DNA of 64,000 nt from Adenanthera pavonina (taxonomy: Eukaryota; Streptophyta; Magnoliopsida; Fabales; Fabaceae), in assembly GCA_026686845.1 (NCBI GenBank), contig JAIVEN010000006.1:31356501-31420500 (forward strand), written 5' to 3'. The notes beneath the pieces are model-generated. The model saw only the letters and a program-made list of their open reading frames with translations, did no database searches and had not been told where the DNA came from. Position numbers and translations under genes: made by a program. Below, in pieces: positions 22,245 through 33,545 of the stretch (positions within the stretch are counted from its first letter, which is position 1; every line of letters begins with the position of its first letter).

Positions 22245-24791
22245 TGTAACAACCCTCATTATAGTATTTTAGACTTAATCTTGAACTAACAAAGAGTATA
22301 CTTGATGACGTGGGCAGGATTGGAGCGACCAGGACCAAAGAAAGGATTAAAATGGGACAAATTTGAATTTTGAAATAGAGATGGGTCGCGCTGCGGTGAG
22401 AGTCGTGAAATTTCTATAAATCAAAAACTATTTCAGTTGGCTGACTAGAAGAAAACAAGGGAGAAATGGAGAAGCTGTAGTAGGGTTCGAGGAATCCGGC
22501 CTGGGAGATGATTTTTGGACTCAAGAAGTTCAATCTTGGTTGGTAAGTGATCCCTATTCTTCCCTCCTCTCTTTTCTCTTTGGTTTTTGGTTTAGAATCG
22601 GTGATAGTATGTTAGGTTTTGAAATTTTGGATGAATCCACGGATTAAAATACTTGATTCGGTGTTGTAGAAGTGTCATGTAGTGTTAGGAAGCTTTGGGC
22701 ATGAGTTTTGGTTGGATTAATGGGTTTGAGTGGAACCCTAAGTTAGAAATTGTAGAGAGAATGTGAAATCCCAAATGTATGTGGATAATTATGGTTAGGA
22801 TATGTAATTGAGGCTTATTGGGAGGTGCTAGTGCTATTAGAACGATGTGTTATGCTTGAATGGTTGGATTGCAAATTATGGTTAATGTTCGTATCATGTT
22901 AATTAAAGGTATTATGATGTGGTAATGGTTAATTGGCTTATTGGAGGTGTATAGTTCGTGATGGGTGCTCCAAAGGCTTGTCTAAACCCCTGTGTGTATG
23001 GTGCCGGTAATCCGAGGTAATTGGGTGTTTGTATATATGTATTATTTGATATATGTATATGTATATATATATATGCATGTTTTTGTTTGTACCACGATAT
23101 CATTATGTGTATGTGTATGATTTTCTATATATTGTGGTATACATACGGTTAGACAAGGTATTTGTATATGATGATGATGAGTGTGATATTGTATATATGC
23201 ATACGTGATTGTAGCATCCTCATACTATTGCATACCAGCATGACCATGATGATACTGATGATGATGATGATATATATATTGTTCGAGGCATGCTAGCATG
23301 ACATGAGTATTATGATATGGCATGAACATTATCACTACATATCATTGTGATGAAAGGTGGATCGAGTGGTGATGATGAGATATGATATGGTATGATGATA
23401 TATGATATGGTGAAATAAGAAAGGGATCCCTATCTCTAAATCCTCTTTATGGCCCAAAGAGTAAGGCAGTTGTGGACTGCACCTTCCCTAAATCACCACC
23501 AAATCTTGGTGGTCCAGGGAAAGGAGAACCATGATCCAAGTATTAGTATTACTTTTGGCCGGGTGCACTAGTGTGAGGTAAGCCCAGTAATGTCTCGAAA
23601 TCAGTCTTCATCTTCATCAATTGTTAGAAGGGAGTCACCTACACAAAATATCCTGTGATGACTCCAGCTCGTGGTTCTAGTCATGTTAAGGGAGATATGC
23701 ATTTTATGACATTTGGCATTGCATTGCATCATCTGCATATATGTGTGGTAATGATGATATTGTACTATTGTGTGGTTGTCCCGGTTACTGAAACATTATC
23801 TCACACCCTTTCCATGACTAACATTTCAGATAAAGATTCTGGGATTAGTTTGAAGAAGACCATGGAGTCGTAGGACTCTCCGTATTTGAGAATCTCAAGT
23901 ATAATTGGTAGTTTGTAATTTAGTTTATATAATATTGTGACGAGTAGGTTGAGATGGTTTGGTTGCCTGTATATATATTCTGAGAGTATAGAGATGTATG
24001 TGGTTATATATGTGTAGGTAAAGTGATGATGTTGCATAGAAAATGTTAAGGGATGATGAATGGTATAGTTATGGATATATTTCGAGTTGTGGTTGATAGG
24101 CATTAATGTAGGAACAGGTGTCTGTGTGTTAGAGTGGTCGTATGAGTGAGTCTAAAGGGGGGTTTGGGTTATGTATGTGAGTTTTGGGCATACAGCTCAT
24201 TATGTGAATTTGAGATTCAAAGGGGTCAAATCTCAAAAGAGTAGTCTTTCTGAGATGAAACCTTCTTGGACAAGTTGGTTGAGTCAAACAGGACTTGTGT
24301 GGATAGTCCATTGTGGTCAAATTTCCTTCGGTGGCAAATGAAGCGATCAAGGTTCGAGTTTTGGCCAAAAAGTGGCCAAAATGATGTTGAGTGTCTAGAA
24401 TATCCATACAGAGTTGGAATTGAGTAAAATTGTTGTCCACGGTTAGATTAGGATGCAAGTGACCTGTAGAAATTAGAATCATGTCAATTGAAGGTCGGAG
24501 CGTGAAGTTGTGGTCATCCGCAGTTTGCCTCAGAGAGTTGCAAATTGCTGATATTGTATCAGTAGGGGGCACCGTGGTACCAGAAGCTTGGATGCAGTGC
24601 TACTCGCTACCGCCTCTCTGAGGTCGCGACACCACTGTAGTTGGCCATGGCCTCAGCCTCTTTTGATGTCTTTTGGTGCTTTTTCGAGGTTCGATGTCTT
24701 GAGAGTTGAAATCTAGGGTGTTTTGGTTTGGTTTGACCAATTTCCGAGATTTTTATTTAAGTATGAAGGTGTGATGGAGTAAGGTGTTACA
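22245..24791 (+). mobile_element. Solo LTR, gypsy family A, perfect TSD
   Basis: 2,547 bp from TGTAACAACC to GGTGTTACA. AAAAG at 22,240-22,244 and 24,792-24,796 is an exact 5-bp duplication. It shares long blocks with the inverted LTR at 44,072-45,969, for example TTTTGGCCAAAAAGTGGCC near 24,360. It contains polymorphic-looking TATG/ATG-rich simple repeats (23,160-23,410). Open stretches inside it have no domain and are not annotated. Confidence 0.9.
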
Positions 24792-24849
24792 AAAAGAAAG
24801 AAAAATATTTTTTAAAAGTGAAAATTAAAAAGAAACGAAGGGAGCAGTT

Positions 24850-26045
24850 CTTAGATATTGACAAGTTATTCTCAAATAAACAAGTATGTCATTTACAACT
24901 CGATTTAATGAATTTATAACTTCATATTAGAAATTTACTACTACTTCTTAGGAATTTACACCTAACTCCTAGGAATTTACAACAACTTCTTAAGCAATTT
25001 ACAAGTCATTTTTAACCATTTAAAAGTTAGTGTAAAAAATTTATAACGTAATCTTAGGAATTTACAACTACCTTTTATAAGAAATATACAATTCCCTCTT
25101 AAAAATTTACTTATTCTTAGGTACTTACAAGTTATTCTAAATTAAACGAGTATGTTATACACAACTCAATTTTATTTATAACTATCTCTTATGAATTTAA
25201 AATTACTTCTTAGGAACTTACAAATTATTCTAAATTAAATGAGTATATTATACACAACTCAATTTTATTTCCAAATATCTCATATGAATTTACAATTACT
25301 TTTTTTGAATTTACACCTATATTTTAAAAATTTACAACTAGTTTTTGGGCATCTTACAAATCATTCTCATGCATTTAAAAGTGATGTAACTAATTTATAA
25401 CTATATTTTAGAAATTTGAAACTATCTTTTAGGAATTTACAACTCTCTCTTAGTAATTTACAATTTCTAAAATATTTGTAAGTTATTCTTAAATAAACAA
25501 GTATACTCTGGCCAAAAAAATAAACATCAAGTATGTTATTTACAACTAGATTTACTAAATTTAAAACATCTTCACAATTACTTCTTAAGAATTTACAGCT
25601 TTCTTTTAGGAATTTACAAAAAGTTTTTAGGCATTTTATAAGTTATTTTTAGGCATTTACAAGTTAATGTATAAAATTTATAACTTAATTTTAGGAATTT
25701 ACAACTACCTTTCAGAAATTTACAATTCGCTTCCAGAAATTAACTAGTTTCTTAGACTCTTACTAGTTATTTTTAAACAAACGTGTATGTTATTAACAAC
25801 TCAATTTAATGAATTTACAACTAGTCCATATGCACTTTTTATGTCATTCTCAGGTAGTTACAACTCCTATCTGAAAAATTTACAACTCCATCTCAAAATT
25901 TACAACTCCATGCCTCCAAGACTTTTGGTTTGCTGGTTAGTGTGCTCCAAAATAAACTTGATTCAAAGAATTTATAATAACATTTTAAAAATTTATAACT
26001 AATTCTTATACATTTATAAGTCATTCTTAAATAAATGGATATTCT
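24850..26045. repeat. Degenerate minisatellite, right part
   Basis: About 1.2 kb of imperfect units of about 20-25 bp containing GGAATTTACAA, AGGAATTTACAACT and a longer-spaced TTACAAGTTATT variant. It belongs to the interior of the Mutator-like element. Confidence 0.75.
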
Positions 26046-26833
26046 TTATACAACTTGATTTAATTAATCAAAATATAATATTATTTTTAAATTAAATTTT
26101 TAATGATAATGATATAAGTAAACATATTTTAAAATAAATTAATTTATTAATATTTATGTTTATTATTAATTTTATTTTATATACAAATACATGATTTTAT
26201 TTTATTTTTGTCAAAAAACCAGGGGAGAGGCAGCCCGGCGTGCAAATTCCAGTTTGAACTCTATATACTCATTTCAGTTCGTAGTTGATGTTGACAAAAA
26301 AATATTAGTTAATGGATACTCTTTCCATTCTTTAATATAAAAAATAAAAAATAAAATCATACAAATAAAAAATGATAATAAATTTATTTGAAATATAAAA
26401 TAGTTTACAAAAATATATTTATTTAATATTAATAACTTTTACATTATGTAATTAATATAAATAAATTATATTATTATTTTTTTTAAAAAATATTATTTTA
26501 ATTAGGAATATTTATAAAAAAATTATTAAATATTTCGATAAATTCTCTAAATTTATTATATTTTAAAATATAAAATTTTTTTAATTTTCCTTTATATCAA
26601 GCAAAGCAAGGGGGGAGTTTTCGGTTTTTGACCCAAAAAAAAAAAAAGAGAGCACGCAATGAAGGGTTTTTAGCGCGAGTGGGACCCACCACCATAAAGT
26701 GAGAAGGGCATTCGGTCCATTGAATATTATTTTTAGAACATTAAATGACTTGGGTCTTTCTCAACATTTCCCCAAGTTTTGAATCCCTCTGCATATTTAT
26801 TCCCTCTCGGAGGTCCTTGTTTGTCATTTTCCC

Positions 26834-27392
26834 TTTTTGCTTGGTTGTATTTTAGGCAATCTCATTGTGATTTGATTTCTTCTCAGAAATTACCGATAAT
26901 CAATCATCCATTGTTTTGTTGCTACTATCATATGAAAATTTATCGAACAACTTTTTTGGCATTAAACTTATTGACTTTTTCCAAGAAAAGAATATAATCC
27001 CTGCTTTTTAATTGAAAACTAAATTGATTGTTTTTGTGATGGGGAAAAATGAAAGCGCCAAAAAATATTAAATATCAGGTTTTCTATAACATAAGTTTGA
27101 GAAAATTCTTAAGTGGGACTGAAGCACTTTAAGTGTCAACTTTAACGTAGTGGAGGTTGTAATAATAGTCTGGAACACAAAATATGCTAAACTCGTCTGA
27201 TTCATACCATAGTTGTGGCAAATATGAAAATAAGCACAGATCATGATCCAAAATATCTTGAATATTGGGATTCGACTTGACTGAAATACTATGTTAGTAC
27301 CAGATGTCGCCTGTCATATGGTTTGTTAAATTTTTTTTTTAAATGAATCAGAGGCAGGCTGAATTGAGGCCTACAATAATAACTCAATAGAC
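26834..27392. other. Upstream region of the ankyrin exon
   Basis: No TE or gene recognised. It is less repeat-like than its surroundings and probably holds the promoter of the ankyrin gene. Confidence 0.4.
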
Positions 27393-27402
27393 TATATATA
27401 AA
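27393..27402 (+). promoter_or_regulatory. Candidate TATA box of the ankyrin gene
   Basis: TATATATAAA about 96-105 bp upstream of the chosen ATG at 27,498, a suitable distance for a plant core promoter with a short leader. Confidence 0.4.
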
Positions 27403-27497
27403 GTTAATGCGAATCCACAGAAGAAAATTCCAAGAAAGCTTAATTATATGCAATAATCATACATTGGTATGCTCTTTCTGGCTTGGTGTCTATCGAT

Positions 27498-28157
27498 ATG
27501 AAGCAAATGCGTTATCCATTCACACTCACAGAGCTCATGGAAATGGAGAATTTTCATCATCATCATCAAGAAGAGAAAATTATCAGAGTTCTCTATGAAG
27601 CATCATACAAAGGGTGTGTTCCAACTTTGAACTCACTTATTCAGATAGACCCTCTAATCTTGCATAGAATTAACTCAAGAACTACCTTCCTTGAAACTCC
27701 CTTGCACATATCAGCTTCGCTTGGCCACCTTCAATTCACAAAATCCCTTCTTACTCACAAACCTAAACTCATCCTGGAGTTTGACTCCTTTCGATGCACA
27801 GCCCTCCACCTGGCTTCTGCGGAAGGCCATGTCGACATTGTGAAGGAGTTGTTGCTAGCTTGTGAGCAGTCGTGCTTGGTTTTTGACCAAGAAGGCAGAG
27901 TTCCCTTGCACATAGCAGTTATAAGAGGCAGACTAGAGGTTGTGACAGAGCTTATTAGAGTAAAGCCTGAGTCTTTGAGGATTCTTCATAAAGGGAAAAG
28001 TGTTTTTCACTTGTGTGTGACATACAACCACTTGGAGATACTCAAGGTTTTGGTGGATTCAAGCGTTGACATCTGCTATGAGCTGCTCAATTTGAGAGAC
28101 TTGGATGGCCGCAAGAACACCATTCTCCACTTGGCTATCATGTTGAAACATGTTGAG
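27498..28157 (+). CDS. Ankyrin-repeat protein, first exon (ACD6/ITN1-like family)
   Basis: 660 nt, 220 codons, open throughout. The first ATG in frame is 27,498, followed by MKQMRYPF. After a short N-terminus (His-rich patch, residues 18-21) come about five ankyrin repeats. Clear signatures are ETPLHISASLGHLQF (about 66-80), CTALHLASAEGHVDIVKELL, RVPLHIAVIRGRLEVVTELI, KSVFHLCVTYNHLEILKVL and NTILHLAIMLKHVE, each fitting the T-x-L-H-x-A pattern. The exon ends at GAG|GTATTT, a good donor on a codon boundary. In this plant family a second exon normally adds more ankyrin sequence and a PGG plus four-helix membrane domain; none was found in the next 36 kb. It is either a truncated gene or exon 1 of a gene with a very long TE-filled intron. 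Function is likely a membrane-tethered protein-interaction scaffold; the specific role is unknown. Confidence 0.8.
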
Positions 28158-28469
28158 GTATTTTTTTTATATAAAAAATCGTTATTTCTGCACTAGTTGC
28201 TAACTGGTAGAGTTTGAGATCCAACTAAACTCGAAGAAAGTTCAGTTCTTCATGGGAGTTTAAAAATAGGGATAAACTTGATCACTTCATTTAATCTTTG
28301 TTTTTTTGTACCTGATCAACTTTTCCAATCAATTATTTATATTTGATATTGACCTACCAATTAATTTATTTTCCCCAGAACATTCACGCCTTTAAATTTA
28401 ATTCAATGTTATCTTTTACTAAAGCAATATTTAAGAAGTATGAAGTTAATATTTAAGAAGTATGAAAGA
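28158..28469 (+). other. Presumed intron start
   Basis: Follows the donor GTATTTTTTT. AT-rich, no second exon recognised. Confidence 0.4.
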
Positions 28470-28602
28470 TGGTTAGGTTGAGTGTAAGGAATTCGATTCC
28501 CTTATGTAAGATTGAGAGTTTGAAATATTCATAGTTTGTGAATAGTGTGATTTTCTATTATATATATATAGATATTGATATATTGATGGTGTCAATAACT
28601 TT
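28470..28602 (+). mobile_element. SINE-like sequence
   Basis: Contains GGTTAGGTTGAGTGTAAGG and then ATTCGATTCCC, which resemble tRNA-derived A and B boxes of a Pol III promoter, and ends in GTCAATAACTTTTTT. Its tail matches 108-143. Body length of about 130 bp is in the SINE range. No TSD was fixed. Confidence 0.35.
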
Positions 28603-28610
28603 TTTAACCA

Positions 28611-29710
28611 AACACTACGCCAAAAATAACCTTTCTTAGCGCTTAATAGTTGGCGGTTATAAGGGAAAACGTCAATAAAAATGACGCGAAAGCTTTCCTT
28701 GGCAGTTCTAAAAATAATCGCCAAGAAAAGTTTTTACAACTTAAAAAAAAAAAAATACAAGGCACGGATCAGTAAGTAAGCCATGGATCAATATTTATAA
28801 CTATTGATAAAAATGATCTGACGGTCTTCCTTTCTTTCCATCTCTTCCTTTAACACATCTTTTTATACATCCACTCATACATTTTCATGTCACGCATCAA
28901 ACTCTATCACTTTTATATATTTGAATTTTTTCTCTCTCCACACCTAATCACTTTTGTTCCCTCTCTTTCTCTCTCCACACCCAATCTCTTTCTTCTTTGA
29001 TCTGTAAGCTCTCTCTCCCTTACATGTCTTCTTCCTCTTTCATCAGATTCATATCGTCGTTCTTACTCTTTCAATCAAATTTTATCATTCTCTCCTTTTC
29101 TGTTTTCTTTTATTCTCTTCTCCCTCAATCAAGATTTTCAAAGCTTGGTCAAGATTTTGTATAAATCTCGAAGCATGGTCCACATCTCATCTTGGCACCA
29201 ACAGATTACAAGATTCTTCTTCATCGGTGACTTTGTCCACTGCCTTCATCGCTGACTACAGTATCTGTGTCTACCTTCACCAACGGCTTCATCCTCTCTC
29301 ATCTCATCTTGGCTTTGAAGCAAGAAAATAAATCTTGAAGATGGAAGAAATTTTAAAGCTTGTAATTTTTTATGACTTAAGGTATAAATATTGATTCTGT
29401 GGCAAAAATTTTTCTTCTTTTTGATTTTGATTTTTTTGTTACGGTGTGGTTATGTAAAATTTCAATTTGATCTATCTATAATTTATGTTATATATTTTTT
29501 TGACTTTTGGATAATTCTGAATTACTTATTAAGGATGATTGTAGTTGTGATTACTTTTTTTAAAAAAAAAATAAATTACCCTTTGTTGGCGGTTATTTCA
29601 AATAACAACTAAGAAAGGTTATTTTTAATAAAAAATTTACCCTTTGTTGGCGGTTATTTCAAATCACCGTCAATAAAAGTCTATTTTTGTTGGCGGTTAT
29701 TTCAAACAAC
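28611..29710 (+). mobile_element. CACTA-like element, non-autonomous and incomplete
   Basis: Starts CACTACGCCAAAAATAACC. It carries subterminal TTGGCGGTTAT motifs at 28,650 and three more copies at about 29,585, 29,648 and 29,691, in the same written orientation. No transposase. The expected inverted terminus (GGCGTAGTG) is absent before the LTR at 29,741, so the right end is truncated or diverged. The pyrimidine-rich stretch 28,820-29,110 has no gene. Confidence 0.5.
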
Positions 29711-29740
29711 TAATTTATTAATGTCAAAATAATATTATTG

Positions 29741-32226
29741 TGTAATTAGGGTTTAATATTAATATTTTACCCGATAAAGGTCATTTAGACTGCAGGAAAA
29801 TACAGTATTGATTCAAGGACAATGATTGGACCTTAATAAAATATATTTTGGGTCTAGATAATGATTTTGGACTAAAAGTAATTGTTGGATAATCTTTTAC
29901 CAATTTAAGGACAATTTTAGCAAAAATACTTAATCGGTACGGGTAAATTTAATCGGTAAAGAGTATTTTGGTCCATTAAAGTTTATGATACAATTTTTGG
30001 CCAAAAAAAGGAGGTGAGCCACGTATGAATGAGCAGATGGGATACAAATGGAATTATGTGAAAAGCTTTTTAAAAGAAAAAGTCAATAAAGGTAGATAGA
30101 AAAGTTAATTAGATAATTAGAGGACATAATTATCATTTAAAATATAACACTTCATCTCCCTCACATATAAAGCACGCTGAACCAGTGGAGAATGAACAAA
30201 GAAGCCGTGGAACACCTAGGGAGAAAAGGAAGAAGAAAAAGCCAAGTTTGGTCCTCAAACTCTCAAGGTAGATTTCTATAGTTATCCTCTTGTATATACT
30301 TTAGTATTATGATGTTTCATGAGGTATTTCTTTCCATTTTCTCACTAAAAGTTTCAGCCTAGAGAGAGAGAAGAGAGAGAAAATGGAGTCATGAAGAAAT
30401 TAAACCATAGAAATGCTTAGAAATGCTTTAAGATGCAAGAATATGACATTTGATTGCAAATTAATTGGGTAAATATTTTTCTACAAATTTATGAAATTTT
30501 CTGCCTATTTAAGGTTTGAAAATGAAAGAGAATTTCATGATTTCGACCCCAAAAATGGATTCCTTGGGTCCAAAATAGGTAGATACAAGTATGTTGTACA
30601 AGAAAAGCTCAAGGGAAAACAAAATGGAATTTTTAATTCAATATGCCACTTTGTGACTGAGCTTAACGAATCAGTGGCTCATGGTATCATTTTATGATGT
30701 AATAGGGTTCCAAGAAGTGTTTTAAGATCAATGGAAGTGTCCACCAAGTTTGGAGAACATTGGAAAGCAAGAAGGAAATTATTTTCCTTGTTATGCTTAA
30801 TATTATCGTACTTTGTTTCCATGATAATATGACTATACCATATAATTGTTTGAATGCTTTATGATGTATTTTTATTGTTGGCTGAATGTTTGAAGGGTTT
30901 TATGACCCTAGGATGTCCATTTTACAAAGTGTTACCAAGCCAAAATTTTTATGGAATTGTATGGCATAATATGAAGTTATGATTTTCATTGATGATTTTA
31001 TGAAATGATACGATGATGTGAATACATGATTAGATATAACTACTGAGATTCTTTGAATCTCACCCTTCCAAATGATCATCATGACTAGGCCCAAGCTATG
31101 GTAAGAAGGGGTCAAGAGTGCCAAGGAGAAAGAAGAAAGAGGATGAAGCATAATGTTGTTTGCAAGTTATAATGCTAAGTTGAGAAAATATGTATCATGT
31201 ATGTATGAGATGAAATTCTGTAATTATATATGATTGTGTTCCTTAAAGTCCTCTTATGATGATATGTGTGGATTTGGAACAATAAATGTTGATGCATGAG
31301 GTTTATGAAGTTTAGTATATGAGTTATGACATAATTATGAACAAGATAACTAGTATTGATTTGAGTAGGGGAATTCTGTTTGAAACAGAGTGTCCTATAT
31401 AAGTTTTATACATGCTCTTAAACTAGACAGAAAAAGATTTTTATAGAGCTAAAGAACACTTAAATTGGACAAATGTATGAATTATAGTGATTTTTCAAAG
31501 TTAGGGTTCAGAACAGAGAAAGATTGGGAAAACTGGAAACTGAAAGTTAGGTACTAGAAAATTAAAAAGATGATATAAATCGTGCAGAGCTCCAAAAATT
31601 CAATGATTTATATTTATGTAAAGTTATATGTTTTAAGTTTCATGTGCCACTGATTTGGAGGTAATTGGAGCTATATGATAGGAGATATAGAAGTTTTCCC
31701 AAAAATGTTCCAGCAAAAGTGGAATTCTGACCCTTTATAATTTAAGTTAATGTTATGCCCTGAACAAGTTGAATAAATGTACAATAAAAATATTTATAGA
31801 AATTATACTCCTATATATTTCCAATGACATAAGGAATGCATAAATTGGCTCAGGGTAGAGTGAGATATAAATTTTTAAATATAAGGCCAAAATCCTGAGA
31901 AAGAGAAAATGACCAAATGTACAGTAAATATTTGAGAAATAAAATGTATAAATTGGTCAAGAGAATGATCTGTTTCATATTTTTTTCATGTAAATAAGGG
32001 TTTTATATATCTTTATAGACTTGAATCACTATGAAATGATTTTTCTAGAATTAGTTATAAATTTTCAAAGTTTAGTCAGCAAAGTGGAAAGTACCATATG
32101 AACAGTAACCGAAAATTTTGGAAATTCTGATTTTTATTCTTATGTGATTCAAGCTTAGGATCAAGTATAATCAGATTTAAAAGAAGTCTAATTCATGGGA
32201 AATGAGTCTAAAAGTAAGGTGTTACA
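29741..32226 (+). mobile_element. LTR of gypsy family C (probable solo LTR)
   Basis: Ends in GGTGTTACA like other family C LTRs. It shares blocks with 37,200-38,535 and 41,220-42,813, for example TTTCATGATTTCGACCCC / TTTCATGATTTTGACCTC, a following AAAAATGGATTCCT, and ATGAATTATAGTGATTTTTC. The start TGTAATTAGG is the best TG candidate, but no matching TSD flanks it, so the left boundary is soft. No internal domain adjoins. Confidence 0.6.
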
Positions 32227-32394
32227 TCTAACAACAAGGGGGTTATTTGCACAAACTTAAAAGTTAAGGGGGTTTTCTTGTCAAGTTTTAAAGGTCAAAG
32301 AGGTAATTTGCACATGATTCAAAGTTTAGAGAAGTTCTATATAATTTGGCCTAAAAAAATTTTAATGGTTTTTTGTTTTCTAAAACAATTTAAC
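32227..32394. other. Short non-coding spacer
   Basis: Contains two AAGGGGGTT-type units followed by TTTGCAC or TTCTTG. No class assigned. Confidence 0.3.
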
Positions 32395-33545
32395 TAGTAG
32401 TCCATTAAAATGTGGCTCCGCAGCCTAATGACAGTGAGGCATGGATCTGTGGCACCAGTAACAATAGTTGTATAAGCTATTTGCTTATGCAACGGCCCAA
32501 CTTTCAACACATATAACTCCTCAATTTGACCTCTAATTCACCTTATTCAAAAGCTTACAAGTCATACTACTCCTAAGCTAACTACAGACACCACCCATGG
32601 CTTAAAATACATTCGTATAGAGATTTTGGACTCTTGAAATCAAAATGGTCACTTTTAGATCATGAACCATGTTCACAGAGGTTTCTTCCCAAAGAAACCA
32701 CTCCTATGAGTTTTGACCCTCCTTGAACCCAATTCACACCAATGGGTTATATACCCAATTTACACAATAAGGGCCCATGTACCTAACTAAACACACAAAC
32801 TAAACATACACATCCAAGGGGACATGGAACCATAGATCCCATGCCCAACACAACAAAACATTAGGATTTGGGACATCATGTTCCATATACACAATCATAG
32901 ATTCAAGACCACACAAATCAAACAACCATGAAGTATAAAGTAAATTAAGAGGGCTATACATTAATCCAGCTCACAGACATGCAAGCACACAACATGTTAT
33001 ACATAGTACTACACAACCACTACAAATGCCACTTAACAAATGAAAATAACAAAACAATAACAACGAGGGGGAACAACCCCTATCACCACAAGTACACTCT
33101 TAACCCTCCTTAGATATGCCTTTCTTGGCCTTTTTCCTTACTAATACTGGATCCTTTACCCATGAATGTTAGCTACAAGATGAGACATACGTCCCAGTAG
33201 CCAAGAGGTTTACACATACATATATAAACATGAAGTCAGAACATAATTTAGAAATCATACTCAACATGAATGCAATGTACATGATATGCAGATACAATTC
33301 CCATCAATACATTGCTAGAACTATGAGCTAGTTACCATGACAAAGTAACCTTAACCAATGGCCCCCTTCCAACAACCCTGTGATGGCTAATTTTGGGGTC
33401 ACCACTAAGCTTTCCTCCCAATAGTCATGACCCGGCCAAAAGCCATTGCATAAAAGGTTGAATCATGGCCCTCCTTCACTTGAACCACATAATTGTTGGC
33501 TATTTAGAGAAGCACACCACAATTCACAGCCATCTGAGTCTCTTG

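Larger units (their letters stand above)
22001..24846. mobile_element. Stowaway-like MITE interrupted by a solo LTR
   Basis: The left end is TACTTCCTCCATTACTTTAT and the right end AAACGAAGGGAGCA, so inverted ends of Stowaway type. The interior arm is like the one at 1,360-1,641 (ACATTTAAGG / GACGTTTAAGG and ATTAATATGTTAGAATTT in both). The solo LTR at 22,245-24,791 sits inside; without it the MITE is about 300 bp. Confidence 0.6.
21293..26833. mobile_element. Mutator-like element with long terminal inverted repeats, non-coding
   Basis: The left arm from GGGAAAATGATGTACAGGAC and the right arm, reversed from GGGAAAATGACAAACAAGGA, align for 150 bp or more. Shared blocks include GGGAATAAATATGCAG-like, TTGGGGAAAT, and a CCCTTCTCAC block. 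These features suit a Mutator-like element. No transposase was found. The interior is a degenerate minisatellite split by a MITE and a solo LTR; without those it would be near 2.7 kb. A 9-bp duplication was not clear in the T-rich flanks. Confidence 0.75.

Noticed and set aside
23100..23420. Possible CRISPR-like or satellite array of ATGATG words
   Set aside because: Irregular simple-sequence repeat without constant repeat and spacer structure; part of a plant LTR.
24129..24572. Minus-strand open stretch of 147 codons
   Set aside because: Lies wholly inside the family A solo LTR; the homologous region at 44.3-44.7 kb is not open in the same way and no domain is visible.
28820..29110. Pyrimidine-rich stretch considered as a plant 5' UTR and promoter
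   Set aside because: No ORF or TATA arrangement follows; it lies within the CACTA-like element.
30491..30697. Plus-strand open stretch within 29.7-32.2 kb
   Set aside because: Part of a family C LTR; the same block at 37.2 and 41.2 kb is non-coding.
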